The position numbers and the translations under genes were made by a program. DNA of 64,000 bases from the NCBI RefSeq assembly GCF_900129155.1, contig NZ_FQVF01000002.1:1-64000 (forward strand). The letters run 5' to 3'. This document shows, piece after piece, positions 1-12,334 of this stretch. The notes beneath the pieces are model-generated. The model was not told the origin of the DNA and searched no databases. It saw nothing but the letters and a program-made list of their open reading frames with translations. How positions within the stretch are numbered: position 1 is the first letter of the stretch; the number at the start of each line of letters is the position of its first letter. Source of the DNA: Marinomonas polaris DSM 16579 (GTDB lineage Bacteria; Pseudomonadota; Gammaproteobacteria; Pseudomonadales; Marinomonadaceae).

Positions 1-142
1 AACATCGGTTTGATACTTGGTTATCGCTATTTCAAAAAAGAATTGTTAAAGATCCAAGCACGTATTCGCGTGTTTTGAGACAAGCTAACGATAAAACGTC
101 AGCGCACAACACAGTGCACCTCGGAACAAACGCAAAACGAAT
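1..142 (+). other. Probable 23S-5S rRNA internal spacer
   Basis: This stretch precedes the 5S rRNA directly and has no coding potential. By the usual rRNA operon order it should be the spacer after 23S rRNA, whose 3' end would lie just left of the window. No tRNA is visible in it. The assignment is inferred from position only. Confidence 0.5.
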
Positions 143-260
143 TGCTTGACGATCATAGAGGCGTTGAACCACCTGATCCCATCCCGAACTCAGAAGTGAA
201 AAGCGCCATCGCCGATGGTAGTGTGGGAGATCCCATGTGAGAGTAGGTCGTCGTCAAGCT
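143..260 (+). rRNA. rrf: 5S ribosomal RNA
   Basis: This is the 5S rRNA of the large ribosomal subunit. The closing stem pairs GCTTGACGA at 144-152 with TCGTCAAGC at 251-259. The internal blocks CCCGAACTCAGAAGTGAAA and GCCGATGGTAGTGTGGGA are hallmarks of gammaproteobacterial 5S rRNA. Length is about 118-120 nt, as expected. Ends are placed by the terminal stem and could be off by one or two bases. It should be co-transcribed with 16S and 23S rRNA lying to the left. Confidence 0.96.
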
Positions 261-273
261 TTATATTAAGAAG

Positions 274-307
274 GCCCTGATAGCTAACGCTGTCAGGGCT
301 TTTTTTG
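274..307 (+). terminator. rRNA operon terminator
   Basis: An 11-bp stem pairs GCCCTGATAGC at 274-284 with GCTGTCAGGGC at 289-299, with one G-U pair and a TAAC loop. It is followed by a T run. It sits 14 nt after the 5S rRNA, so it is a standard intrinsic terminator of the rrn operon. Confidence 0.92.
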
Positions 308-536
308 TTTTGGAACCACGTCATCTGTCTCTTTACTACTTTTGGATTTACGCCATAGTCCGAAGGAACCAGTGGAAGACATCCGCAGGATGCCCGAAGG
401 GGATGAAGCAAAGCTTGAGATCATTGAAGGTCGTCGTTCTCTCTACACATAATGCCGTTTTTAGTTTAGTCTATAATTCAGAATCCTAGCGACAGCAGCA
501 TTAAAATCCGGCCCTCGTTCCGTTTCTTCAATCTCA

Positions 537-1490
537 TTATACTTTAGCTAGGGTTTTAGCCTCTTCTTTTAGCCAGCGTTTCAAGTATCTTATTGCGTCT
601 TCATCTTTTCGACTTTCTTTGTAAGCTATATAGAAGTTGTCTCCAGTCTTGAATGAGCTACAAGGGAGTCTTATTAGAGTTGTCTCATCATGTTTTTCAC
701 TCATCATGTAGTCATTTACAAGTGCGATCCCTAACGAGTGTTTTGCGGCTTCATAAGCCAGCATAAGGTGACTGAATCGATGAAATTGAATGTGTTCAGG
801 TAAGGTGTGTTTTAAACTAGCAAACCACCGCTTCCAGTCTTCTATGTGACGATCATAGATGCTGTATGAAGTAATAAGTGGGAATTGAGCAAGTAAGCTA
901 GGAGTCGAGCTTAATTTATTTACTAGCTCTTGATGGGTTATTGCTCCCAATTTATTCTTAATCGTCTCAAAATAGCTTTGACTGCAAACAGGAAATAACT
1001 CTTCTTGATAGAGAGATTCAAATAGAAATCCTCGTTTTTCTTTTTCTGTGGTGATAAAAAAGTCAGCAGTTCGATCGGAAAGATCCGGAGTGCCATGACT
1101 CATCTCAATGCTTAATTCTAAGTTTGGATATAAGTGCTTCAGCTCTGGAAGTCTTGGTATGAGCCAATAGACAGCAAACGAGCTGTATACAGCTAGTCTG
1201 ATGTTGGTTTTCTGTTGGCCTTTAATATGGTTTGTCGCTTCTTCAATTTGCAGCAATGAATTGCTGATAGAATCTAAATAATGTTTCCCCTCTTTTGTTA
1301 GCTCTAGGTTTCTTCCTTGTCTATGGAAGAGACTTTCCCCTAGGTGGTTTTCTAAAATTCTTATTTGGTGGGAGACTGCGCTCTGGCTGACATTGAGTTC
1401 GTTAGCAGCCAGAGAAAAACTGTTTAGCCTAGCAACAGCTTCGAAGACGGGAAGTGATTTTAGAGGAGGAAGCATATTCTTATTATCCAA
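537..1490 (-). CDS. LysR-family transcriptional regulator, GcvA-like
   Basis: This is a 317-aa LysR-type DNA-binding regulator. The N-terminal winged helix-turn-helix (about residues 8-65) carries the motif SLAANELNVSQSAVSHQI and starts LPPLKSLPVFEAVAR, the pattern of the GcvA/AmpR subgroup. The remainder is the periplasmic-binding-protein-like effector domain. It is divergent from the EamA exporter gene at 1584, with 93 bp between them, so it probably controls that exporter and itself. The effector is unknown. Length is normal for the family. Confidence 0.9.
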   Translation of the reverse strand: MDNKNMLPPLKSLPVFEAVARLNSFSLAANELNVSQSAVSHQIRILENHLGESLFHRQGRNLELTKEGKHYLDSISNSLLQIEEATNHIKGQQKTNIRLAVYSSFAVYWLIPRLPELKHLYPNLELSIEMSHGTPDLSDRTADFFITTEKEKRGFLFESLYQEELFPVCSQSYFETIKNKLGAITHQELVNKLSSTPSLLAQFPLITSYSIYDRHIEDWKRWFASLKHTLPEHIQFHRFSHLMLAYEAAKHSLGIALVNDYMMSEKHDETTLIRLPCSSFKTGDNFYIAYKESRKDEDAIRYLKRWLKEEAKTLAKV

Positions 1491-1583
1491 ATAACTAATA
1501 CTAGTGGTAAATATATCACTTTATCTAATGGCATGTACTCATTAAGCTGATGCGAATAATACGTGCTCTCTAGGAGATAAGTT

Positions 1584-2477
1584 GTGTCGGGTCGTACAGT
1601 AAGCAGTGCTATTTTAATTCTTGTATTAGGAAGCTTTTTTGCAACCTTGTGCGATGTCTTTATTAAGATGGCAGGCGTTGATGTGGCTATTTTTCAGTTC
1701 ACCTTTTTTCGTGCAGTCTTCATGTGCCTTATTCTTTGTCCTATCGCAGTGGCTAAATACTTAAGTTCACCTAGGTCAATGGCAACCTTGGGTTTAAAGT
1801 GGCATTTTATTCGAGGGAATATATGGGTTTTAGCGGCTGTTCTTCTCGTTATCTCCTTAGCTGAATTGCCTTTAGCGACAGCCAATGCAGTGTTTTACAC
1901 TGCACCTATTCTAATAATGCTTTTTGGCGCTTTTTTCTATAAAGAGCGCTTAACTGTGGATGTCGTACTTGCTGCTGTATTGGGCTTTATTGGTACTTTG
2001 GTAATTTTAAGGCCGACTGAAGTGACGTTTGCCATGATAAGCGCGGTTCTTTTTGCGGTTGTGTTAGCAGCGAATAGTCTATTGATTAAAAAACTGCCTC
2101 AAGAGCAAAGTATGCTTTATGGTTTATTTGTTACTCAGCTTTTTGCTTTGCCTCTGGCCGGTGGTTTAGCATTTTGGGAAGGAGAAACGTTTGAAATTGA
2201 AATCTTGATTTACGCGGCAGTATCTTCAATTTGTTCTATTTTATACAGCGTATCCTGTCTTATTGGGTACCGTTATGTGGCATCGAGTAAAGTCACTAGC
2301 GCTGAATACTCAGGGTTGATTTTTGCATTTTTGCTAGGTTGGTGGGTATTTGGTGAAACACCAGACTTAGGTGTTTTCATTGGGTCGCTTTTTGTTATTA
2401 CACCGTTATTGTATTTAAGTCATAGGGACATTAGGCGATTAAAGAAAGAGCAATTAATGTCTAATACCCGATCCAAT

Positions 2478-2492
<15 letters not shown>
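1584..2492 (+). CDS. EamA/DMT-family membrane transporter
   Basis: The product is a 302-aa inner-membrane protein with about ten hydrophobic segments in two homologous halves, the layout of EamA (drug/metabolite transporter) exporters. The start is GTG at 1584, supported by TAGGAGA at 1571-1577. The gene is divergent from a LysR regulator, its likely controller, and its 3' end overlaps the convergent TetR gene by 15 bp. The substrate cannot be read from sequence; amino acids or small metabolites are typical. Confidence 0.88.
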
Positions 2493-5219
<2,727 letters not shown>

Positions 5220-5235
5220 TTAGGTAAAAGACTTA

Positions 5236-5280
5236 GAGAGTGATGGTTAAAGATATTGATTCATCACTCTCATTATTTAT
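5236..5280. terminator. Hairpin between convergent fadH and ykgJ-like gene
   Basis: GAGAGTGATG at 5236-5245 pairs with CATCACTCTC at 5262-5271, a perfect 10-bp stem. AT-rich sequence follows on the right. It lies between two converging genes and may stop transcription from both sides, although the T tract is imperfect. Confidence 0.55.
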
Positions 5281-5293
5281 TAAGCATGGATAT

Positions 5294-5647
5294 TTACACT
5301 AACACTTGCCTAGTCGTGGCTATGTAGTGATGAACCTGATCCTCAATTTTAGAATCAACCATGGTTTCTGGACCACAATCATTAGGGCAAGCCATTTTTG
5401 GTGTAGTACCAAAAAGTCGGCATATTAGCGGGCGCTCATCGTACACTTCGCAACCATTCGGCCCTAAGTGGACGCAATTAAGCTCCTCTAAAGCTGTGTC
5501 ATGCTCTGCATCCGATTTAACTGGTAGGCGTAACATTTCTTCCGAAGAAGCTGTAACAGGTCCGCAACAATCGTGACAGCCTGGTTTGCATTTGAAGGTC
5601 GGAATTCGCTCACGTAGTCGTGCAATAATGTCTCGGTCATTGGTCAT
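5294..5647 (-). CDS. YkgJ-family cysteine-cluster protein
   Basis: A 117-aa soluble protein of the YkgJ (zinc- or iron-chelating) family. It shows the cysteine pattern FKCKPGCHDCCGP near residue 20 and CVHLGPNGCEVYDERPLICR near residues 58-77, then further cysteines in MACPNDCG. These eight or so cysteines are thought to bind a metal cluster; the family's biochemical role is not established. It is transcribed alone, convergent with fadH and divergent from the cardiolipin synthase gene. Confidence 0.87.
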   Translation of the reverse strand: MTNDRDIIARLRERIPTFKCKPGCHDCCGPVTASSEEMLRLPVKSDAEHDTALEELNCVHLGPNGCEVYDERPLICRLFGTTPKMACPNDCGPETMVDSKIEDQVHHYIATTRQVLV

Positions 5648-5832
5648 GTGTTTCTGCCTTTGGGTCGCTGTTTTAGTATTATTGCTGATATCTTGAGCTT
5701 AATTTTTGCCCGAATACCTCGTAAGCTTTCTGTAAATCACTTTATCTCGTTGATTAATGGTGTAACTTATCACATATAAAATAGTTGATAAAAGTAACGA
5801 TTATTGGCAACACATTATTAGAGTTGGAGTTT

Positions 5833-7287
5833 ATGCAGGTATTAGAAGCATTGTTTGAATGGGTTAGCTTTCATTGGGTAACTATTATCGTCGTGTTGCA
5901 TATCGGTTTGTCTGTTGTGACATCCTTGCATGTGCTGCTATTCAAAGAAAACGAACGTACTTCCCTTGCTTGGATAGGTCTGGTGATATTTTCGCCTGTC
6001 TTAGGCAGTTTGTTCTACTGGTTGTTTGGCATAAACCGCATTAGGCGCATAGCAAAGAGAGAGCATCCTCAAACACTCAAACAAGATTTTCGCTATAAAG
6101 AGGATTGTATCGATTTTCACTGCCTACCTGAAAACTGGCATTCATCTGTTATCGCGGGGTACGCTATTCATCCAGTGAATTATGTTGATGATAATAGTAT
6201 TGAGCCCCTTGTTAACGGCGATAATGCTTATCCAGCGATGATAAAATCGATTCAAGCTGCAAAACATCACATAGTTTTATCAAGTTATATTTTTGATTAC
6301 GACTCACTTGGGCGTCAATTCGTTAACGCATTAGCGCAAGCGCAGCAGCGTGGTGTGTTAGTGCATGTTTTGTTAGATGGCATTGGAGTTGGTTACAGCT
6401 GGCGCAAATCAGATAGGGCATTAAAGAAACGAGGTGTGAGAACGGCACAATTTTTACCTGCGATTTCGTTTACAAGCATTCGTTTTATTAATCTAAGAAA
6501 CCACAGAAAAATACTCTGTGTTGATGGTGAGGAAGCTTATATTGGTGGCATGAATATCAGTAAAAGTAATCTAGTTAAGTCTGCAAAACACCCGATTGAT
6601 GATGTTCATTTTAAGGTGACGGGCCCTGTTATTGATCAAATTAGCCAAGTCTTTATAGAGGACTGGTTCTTTGCTACAAGAGAGTTGATTCAATTTCCTT
6701 CCTATAGCCCAAGCACTCCGAAGGTAAAAAATGATAAATCCGTTGTCGCTAGAGTTATTCAAGACGGCCCCGATGAGCATCATAATAGGATTCGTTGGAC
6801 ATTAATTAACGCACTCGTTTGCGCGCAAAAAAGCGTTAAGATTATCACTCCTTATTTTATTCCAGACCAAACATTAATGACGTCTCTTCATGCTGCAGCT
6901 TTGCGTGGTGTAGCTGTTGAAATTATTGTACCGGAGCACAGTAATATTCTATTTGTAGATTGGGTTATGGAAGCCAATTATCCAAGAATCATAGAGCATG
7001 GTATAAAAATATATAAAAATAAGCGGCCATTTGATCACAGTAAAATAGTGCTTATTGATGATGTCTGGTCATTCATAGGTTCTACTAACTGGGATGCCAG
7101 AAGTCTAGAGTTCAACTTCGAAATCAATTTAGAGTGTTTTGATAAGAATCTGAATGGGCAGCTGACGGAATTATTTGAGTCCAAAAAATTCAATGCTGAA
7201 GGTGTGCTAGAAGAGGATGTTCGAGGCTTATCTATCTACAAGAAAATCCGTAATAACCTATTTCGTTTGTTTTCTCCGTATTTGTAA
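5833..7287 (+). CDS. cls: Cardiolipin synthase, phospholipase D family
   Basis: This 484-aa membrane enzyme condenses phosphatidylglycerol into cardiolipin. Two N-terminal membrane segments (about residues 10-70) precede two phospholipase-D catalytic motifs: HRKILCVDG (H224, K226, D231) and HSKIVLIDD (H402, K404, D409). ATG at 5833 is preferred because GGAG lies at 5826-5829; the alternative TTG at 5785 has no good ribosome site. An EEP-domain gene follows after 47 bp and may be in the same operon. Confidence 0.93.
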   Translation: MQVLEALFEWVSFHWVTIIVVLHIGLSVVTSLHVLLFKENERTSLAWIGLVIFSPVLGSLFYWLFGINRIRRIAKREHPQTLKQDFRYKEDCIDFHCLPENWHSSVIAGYAIHPVNYVDDNSIEPLVNGDNAYPAMIKSIQAAKHHIVLSSYIFDYDSLGRQFVNALAQAQQRGVLVHVLLDGIGVGYSWRKSDRALKKRGVRTAQFLPAISFTSIRFINLRNHRKILCVDGEEAYIGGMNISKSNLVKSAKHPIDDVHFKVTGPVIDQISQVFIEDWFFATRELIQFPSYSPSTPKVKNDKSVVARVIQDGPDEHHNRIRWTLINALVCAQKSVKIITPYFIPDQTLMTSLHAAALRGVAVEIIVPEHSNILFVDWVMEANYPRIIEHGIKIYKNKRPFDHSKIVLIDDVWSFIGSTNWDARSLEFNFEINLECFDKNLNGQLTELFESKKFNAEGVLEEDVRGLSIYKKIRNNLFRLFSPYL

Positions 7288-7334
7288 TGCGAATCCTTGT
7301 TCGTTGTCGTTATCATTTTTAAAGGCTATTTTTT

Positions 7335-8111
7335 ATGATGAAAAGTCGTTACAGCACTGTTGAATCGTTAAAAATAATGGGTAGCGCTTCGAAACAGGTG
7401 ATAGGGCCAGACATCAAGGTATTGTTGTGGAATGTGTTTAAATGCAAACGAAAGGGCTGGCAGAGCGATTTTGCTTCCCTCATTGATAATAAAGATTTAA
7501 TTTTATTGCAAGAGGCTATTTTAAATTCCCCCTTTGATGAAATGTTCAATCATTCTTCGCAACATCAGTGGATTATGGCAAGCAGCTTTAAAAACGTAAA
7601 ATCTAATATTGAAACGGGTGTTAAAACCGGATCAAGCGTTGTGGCAAATAAGCATTTTTTTTCAGCATCTACTCATAGTGAGCCTATTACTAAAACTAAA
7701 AAAATGGTGTTGGCGACCGAGTATCCGTTAGCAAATACAACAGAATCTTCCTTTGAACAGTCGTTGCTCGTTATCAATACTCACATGATTAACTTTGTTT
7801 CTTTCGAAAAATTCAGAGCGCATCTTGACCAAGCTTTTCAGGCTCTAGAGCATCATAGTGGTCCGATATTATTGGCCGGTGACTTTAATACTTGGAACAA
7901 AAAAAGAATGCAGTATTTTGATGAGCTAGCTATTTCATGCTCGTTAAAAGAAGTGGACATAACTCGCCAGCCAAGGTTAAGTCATTTATTCCGTCATCTT
8001 GATCACATTTATTGCCGTGGATTAGGCGTTGTTGACGTGCATGTTCACACAGATATTCATTCTTCTGATCATTACCCAATCAGTTTGTCACTTCGTCTCG
8101 CAGGTGATTAG
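7335..8111 (+). CDS. Endonuclease/exonuclease/phosphatase (EEP) family protein
   Basis: A 258-aa protein with the DNase I-like metallo-phosphoesterase fold. Visible motifs in order are LLWNVFK, LILLQEA (metal-binding Glu), INTHMINF, LLAGDFNTWN (catalytic Asp/Asn) and SSDHYPISLSL (terminal Asp-His). No signal peptide is evident, so it is probably cytoplasmic. It follows cls by 47 bp, which suggests co-transcription and perhaps a role on phospholipid or nucleic acid, but the substrate is unknown. Confidence 0.85.
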   Translation: MMKSRYSTVESLKIMGSASKQVIGPDIKVLLWNVFKCKRKGWQSDFASLIDNKDLILLQEAILNSPFDEMFNHSSQHQWIMASSFKNVKSNIETGVKTGSSVVANKHFFSASTHSEPITKTKKMVLATEYPLANTTESSFEQSLLVINTHMINFVSFEKFRAHLDQAFQALEHHSGPILLAGDFNTWNKKRMQYFDELAISCSLKEVDITRQPRLSHLFRHLDHIYCRGLGVVDVHVHTDIHSSDHYPISLSLRLAGD

Positions 8112-8142
8112 CTTTTTATACAGGCTAATCATTGTTGGTTTT

Positions 8143-9495
8143 TTACGCATTATCTAATAGTTTACTCAAGGCTTGTAGGCGGATGGATACTTCCTTTCTG
8201 TCCAAGTCTATTAGTTGCTGTTGCTCTAATCCATGTTCGATCATGAGCTTTTGATGACGGACAAAAGACCAATGAGTTGCATGATTTGCTTGTTCAGCAA
8301 TACGAATCAAACCTTCTAATTGACGCAAACGCACTGCTAGGCACGATTGTGAATATTGGCGAATTTGGTCAAAGGCGATATTGGCTAGGGTTTCAAATGA
8401 TGTCGTTTTGTAGGTTACTCGTTCTACTCCTTCTTCATCATAGGTTATGCCTTCGGGGAAGTTTTTTTGAGTCAAATCACAAATTGCTGCTGTGAGTTTA
8501 TCTATGCAGGCGATAGCTGTGTATGGATCATTTATCCCGGGTGAAAGGGCTCTTAAGGCTATTTCAACCAGTTGGTGAACGGCAAATTCAGGGTCTTGTA
8601 ATGGTGTGCGTTTTGGACCTAAGGTAAAACATTCGTGCAGTGTTTGTTCGTCTTTTGCTGAAAATTGTTTGATGTCACTTGTCATAACAACCATCCGGTT
8701 TACCACAAAGTCCCCTGGATTGATTAAGATATTCATGTGGCCATCTAGTTTGCTCATTATATCGGTGAGGTCAGCATAGTTGATGGTTTGAATATAGCCA
8801 CATGAATGGCTTCTGAATTGGTTTTCTTTGTTTCTATCTTTTGTTTGGTTTGCTGCCGAAATTTTGTTTTGATTTGTTGAGGATCTTGTTTCTTCTTCCT
8901 CTTTTTGCAAATTAAAAATCTGATCGATGCTGTCTTTTAGTTCGGTATAAACGTTGTCTATGACGCTGTCAGATTGCAGATTGAGTGCAATGTGATGAAT
9001 AAAATAAATGAGCAAAAGAATACCGCATAGCGTCATGACGATAGCGCCAGCAATAGTAAGACCCGGAAGGAAAGCTCCACCAGCAAAATCATCGGTTGTT
9101 CGAGCCAAAATTAGGCAGTAAATAAATAAGGAGATAAAAACACCAAGTACGACTTGGGTGCTTGAGTCTTCCATGAAGTTACGAATTAACCTTGGCCCAA
9201 ATTGTGATGAGGCGTTGGTAAGAGCAACTATGGTAATCGAAAACGTGATACTTACTACCGTCATCATGCTGCTAGCCACTGTGGTGAGTAGGTCTCGAGT
9301 GATAGCCGCATCGGCATGGTATAGAAAACTCAGCCAATTTAACGAGTTTAGACCCGCGTATAGATCAATTAACAGTAGTAATGTACAGCTTGAAATAGTG
9401 AGTGATAAAATCAGGCATGGGGTAAACCAGAAGCTGGTTTTAACCGCATCGTATATTTTTAGTATCTTGGTGTTTTTTATTATCGATAATTGCAA
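8143..9495 (-). CDS. DUF2254 predicted membrane protein
   Basis: A 450-aa protein of the DUF2254 family. The N-terminal third has about four transmembrane helices (roughly residues 22-45, 65-95, 108-128, 138-165). A long cytosolic part contains the family-like stretch LSPGINDPYTAIACIDKL. The start codon is TTG at 9495, supported by AAGGA nine bases upstream; no in-frame ATG lies near. It follows the coiled-coil gene at 9532 by 36 bp, so the two look like one operon. Function is unknown. Confidence 0.85.
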   Translation of the reverse strand: MQLSIIKNTKILKIYDAVKTSFWFTPCLILSLTISSCTLLLLIDLYAGLNSLNWLSFLYHADAAITRDLLTTVASSMMTVVSITFSITIVALTNASSQFGPRLIRNFMEDSSTQVVLGVFISLFIYCLILARTTDDFAGGAFLPGLTIAGAIVMTLCGILLLIYFIHHIALNLQSDSVIDNVYTELKDSIDQIFNLQKEEEETRSSTNQNKISAANQTKDRNKENQFRSHSCGYIQTINYADLTDIMSKLDGHMNILINPGDFVVNRMVVMTSDIKQFSAKDEQTLHECFTLGPKRTPLQDPEFAVHQLVEIALRALSPGINDPYTAIACIDKLTAAICDLTQKNFPEGITYDEEGVERVTYKTTSFETLANIAFDQIRQYSQSCLAVRLRQLEGLIRIAEQANHATHWSFVRHQKLMIEHGLEQQQLIDLDRKEVSIRLQALSKLLDNA

Positions 9496-9531
9496 AAGGA
9501 TACGTCCTTGTGTGTTGTTGAAAATTGGCGG

Positions 9532-10050
9532 CTACTGACTCTTTTCGTTTGGCTCGCCAGTTTTTAGTAGTTTTAGCAAATCTTCTCTTTCTATGCTGCC
9601 TTTTAGTGCCAGGTCTAGCTGGTACTGATATTCGTCATTCCAGTCTATTGTTCTTGGGCTGAGCTCAGACAGGTCTCGCATGGCCGATTTCATAACCTTC
9701 AAATAAGCTTGAATATTTTGTTCTTGATCGACCAAAATATTTTTTAATGCTGTTGCGCTACTGTGTCTTAGATAAAGCTTAAGCACATCGGTTTGTTCTT
9801 CGATCGCTTTTATTTTTGCATCTTGCTGGGAAAGCGATTGCTCAAAATTTGAGAGTACAGCACTTTGCTCTGTGATCTTTTCGTTGACTAGGACGTCTTC
9901 TTTTGAAGATTGGACAAGAAAGTAAGTAACGCCAGAAGAAGCTGCGACGCTAAAAACAAAGCATACAAAAAAAGCGGCAATAAGCATGATTGGCTTTTTT
10001 TTAGGTGCTTCTTCCTGAGGCTTTTTCTCATCAATAGGTTTTGATGGCAT
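9532..10050 (-). CDS. Single-pass membrane protein with coiled coil, unknown function
   Basis: I do not recognise a family. The 172-aa product has a charged, proline-rich cytosolic start (residues 1-20), one transmembrane segment (about 21-46) and a heptad-like region (about 50-110) that should form a coiled coil. ATG at 10050 has GGAAAGACC just upstream. It precedes the DUF2254 gene on the same strand, so it may be that protein's partner. It is divergent from iscR. Confidence 0.7.
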   Translation of the reverse strand: MPSKPIDEKKPQEEAPKKKPIMLIAAFFVCFVFSVAASSGVTYFLVQSSKEDVLVNEKITEQSAVLSNFEQSLSQQDAKIKAIEEQTDVLKLYLRHSSATALKNILVDQEQNIQAYLKVMKSAMRDLSELSPRTIDWNDEYQYQLDLALKGSIEREDLLKLLKTGEPNEKSQ

Positions 10051-10228
10051 GGTCTTTCCTTTGTGTTCTACTCATTGAAATTAATAGTGTGCTTGTTTGG
10101 CCCAAAAGGACAAGGCTTTTGTCACTCATGATCTTTCTAAATAGCGACGATGCCGTTTTAAACGCATTCAATAGTTTAGTTTTTTCCTGAGTGCACGTAA
10201 AATACGCACGAATTATTAGCTGTGAGTA

Positions 10229-10287
10229 ATAACCTACTAAAATAGTCAGGTAAATACTTGATCAAAACAGTAGGTTTTGTGTACTAT
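10229..10287 (+). promoter_or_regulatory. iscR promoter with IscR type-1-like site
   Basis: The segment 10229-10253 reads ATAACC, TACT, AAAA, TAGTC, AGGTAA, closely matching the known IscR type-1 pattern (ATAnCCnnACTnnnnTAGTCnGGTAT). A likely promoter follows: -35 TTGATC at 10258-10263, 18-bp spacer, -10 TACTAT at 10282-10287. The site lies just upstream of the -35, so IscR could repress its own operon. This arrangement is known for the family; the promoter call is inference. Confidence 0.72.
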
Positions 10288-10321
10288 TTACCCTCACTGA
10301 ATAATTTTAATTGGATAGCTT

Positions 10322-10810
10322 ATGCGCCTGACAACAAAAGGTCGTTATGCGGTAACCGCCATGCTCGATCTGGCATTGCATTCGGATCAAGGGCCAGTGT
10401 CTTTATCTGATATTTCGAGTCGACAAGGGATATCGTTATCTTATCTTGAGCAACTGTTTTCCAAACTTCGTAAAAAATCTTTGGTTAACAGTGTGAGAGG
10501 TCCCGGCGGTGGATACCGTCTGAGTCGTTCGAATAATGATATTTTTGTTGCGCAAATAGTTGACGCTGTTAACGAGTCCGTCGACGCAACAGGTTGTAAA
10601 GGACGAAGTGATTGCCAAAGTGGTAACACCTGTCTTACCCACCATTTATGGTGTGATTTAAGCGATCAAATACACGATTTTTTAAATCAAATTAGCCTAG
10701 ATCAACTCGTACGTCGAAATGATGTGCGCCTAGTTGCAGAACGGCAAGAATTCGAAAGCCGACAACGTTGTCTTGAAAATGACAAAATTAGCGCGGCCAT
10801 TGTTGATTAA
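10322..10810 (+). CDS. iscR: Fe-S cluster-sensing regulator IscR
   Basis: A 162-aa Rrf2-family regulator that binds a 2Fe-2S cluster and adjusts iron-sulfur assembly genes to demand. The winged helix ([19 protein letters not shown]) fills the N-terminus. The cluster ligands C92, C98, C104 and H107 are all present, at the same numbers as in E. coli IscR. It is the first gene of the suf locus and has an IscR-like site in its own promoter, suggesting autoregulation. Confidence 0.95.
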   Translation: MRLTTKGRYAVTAMLDLALHSDQGPVSLSDISSRQGISLSYLEQLFSKLRKKSLVNSVRGPGGGYRLSRSNNDIFVAQIVDAVNESVDATGCKGRSDCQSGNTCLTHHLWCDLSDQIHDFLNQISLDQLVRRNDVRLVAERQEFESRQRCLENDKISAAIVD

Positions 10811-10884
10811 ATAGAGAATAAATTAGTAGAGCTTAATGCGCTGATTCACAGTGCGTTAGTGACTATAATTGAGTGAGTTTTTAT

Positions 10885-12321
10885 ATGACTGAGCAGATAG
10901 ATAAGGCGCTGGCACGGGAATACGAAGCGGGTTTTGTGTCTGATGTAGAATCAGAAACATTTGAGCCCGGTTTGGATGAAAATGTAATCCGACGTATTTC
11001 TGAAATGAAAGGCGAGCCTGAATGGATGCTCGAATGGCGCCTAAGTGCATTTCGTGAATGGTTAGAAATGGAAGAGCCTGAATGGGCATTGGTTGATTAT
11101 CCGAAAATAGATTTTCAGTCTATTTCTTACTATTCAGCTCCAAAAAGTATGAAAGACAAACCTAAGTCTTTGGACGAGGTTGACCCTGAATTACTGCGTA
11201 CTTATGAAAAACTTGGCATTCCTCTGATAGAGCAACAAATGTTGGCCGGCATCGCGGTTGATGCGGTATTTGACTCTGTCTCTGTTGTGACCACATTCCG
11301 TGAAAAGCTTGAAGAAGCCGGTGTTATTTTTTGCCCGATTTCTGAAGCACTGCATAAATACCCAGATCTTGTTAAAAAGTACATTGGTAGCGTTGTTCCG
11401 AAGAAAGACAACTACTATGCGGCGTTGAACTGTGCTGTCTTTACTGATGGTTCTTTTGTTTATATCCCCAAAGGCACTCGCTGCCCGATGGAATTGTCTA
11501 CTTACTTCCGTATTAACGAACAAAATACCGGTCAATTTGAGCGTACTTTGATTATCGCGGATGAAGGTAGTCATGTAAGTTATCTCGAAGGTTGTACGGC
11601 GCCACAGCGTGATGAAAATCAGCTACATGCTGCCGTTGTAGAATTGGTTGCTATGGATAACGCTGAGATAAAATACTCAACGGTTCAAAACTGGTATCCA
11701 GGTGATGAAAACGGTAAAGGCGGTATTTACAATTTTGTAACCAAGCGCGGCATTTGCCATACCAATGCCAAAATTTCTTGGACGCAAGTAGAGACCGGTT
11801 CTTCTGTTACTTGGAAGTACCCAAGCTGTATTTTGAAAGGCGATAACAGTGTTGGTGAGTTTTACTCGGTTGCTTTGACGCGTGGTCGTCAGCAAGCAGA
11901 TACGGGTACTAAAATGATTCACATTGGTAAAAACACCAAGTCCACCATCATTTCTAAAGGTATCTCGGCAGGCCGAAGTAACAACAGTTACCGTGGTCTT
12001 GTTCGTATGAATCCAGGTGCCGAAGGCGCACGTAACTTCACACAGTGTGATTCTTTGTTGATTGGTGATCAGTGCGGAGCGCACACTTTCCCTTATGTGG
12101 AAAGCCGTAACCCTTCTGCAATTATTGAGCATGAAGCAACGACGTCGAAAGTCAGTGACGAGCAGATGTTCTTGTGTCGTCAGCGTGGTCTTGATCCTGA
12201 AAAAGCCGTATCCATGATTGTGAATGGCTTCTGTAAGGAAGTATTTAAAGAATTACCAATGGAATTTGCCGTCGAAGCGGGCAAGTTACTAGAAATAAGC
12301 CTTGAAGGCTCAGTAGGTTAA
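10885..12321 (+). CDS. sufB: Fe-S cluster scaffold subunit SufB
   Basis: SufB (about 478 aa) is the scaffold of the SufBCD complex on which iron-sulfur clusters are built. The C-terminal beta-helix core is well conserved ([72 protein letters not shown]). ATG at 10885 gives the usual short N-terminus [13 protein letters not shown]; a GTG at 10873 is also possible. It lies 74 bp after iscR and 13 bp before sufC, in one operon. Confidence 0.97.
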   Translation: MTEQIDKALAREYEAGFVSDVESETFEPGLDENVIRRISEMKGEPEWMLEWRLSAFREWLEMEEPEWALVDYPKIDFQSISYYSAPKSMKDKPKSLDEVDPELLRTYEKLGIPLIEQQMLAGIAVDAVFDSVSVVTTFREKLEEAGVIFCPISEALHKYPDLVKKYIGSVVPKKDNYYAALNCAVFTDGSFVYIPKGTRCPMELSTYFRINEQNTGQFERTLIIADEGSHVSYLEGCTAPQRDENQLHAAVVELVAMDNAEIKYSTVQNWYPGDENGKGGIYNFVTKRGICHTNAKISWTQVETGSSVTWKYPSCILKGDNSVGEFYSVALTRGRQQADTGTKMIHIGKNTKSTIISKGISAGRSNNSYRGLVRMNPGAEGARNFTQCDSLLIGDQCGAHTFPYVESRNPSAIIEHEATTSKVSDEQMFLCRQRGLDPEKAVSMIVNGFCKEVFKELPMEFAVEAGKLLEISLEGSVG

Positions 12322-12334
12322 GGAATTATTAAAG

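Noticed and set aside
190..411. Minus-strand frame over the 5S rRNA end
   Set aside because: It overlaps the 5S rRNA and its terminator and has no recognisable product.
400..536. Possible gene remnant after the LysR gene on the minus strand
   Set aside because: A short frame (NEIEETERGPDFNAAVARI) has no start and no family that I can name. Too little to support a feature.
11191..12132. Antisense frames inside sufB
   Set aside because: They are shadow frames of a highly conserved gene.
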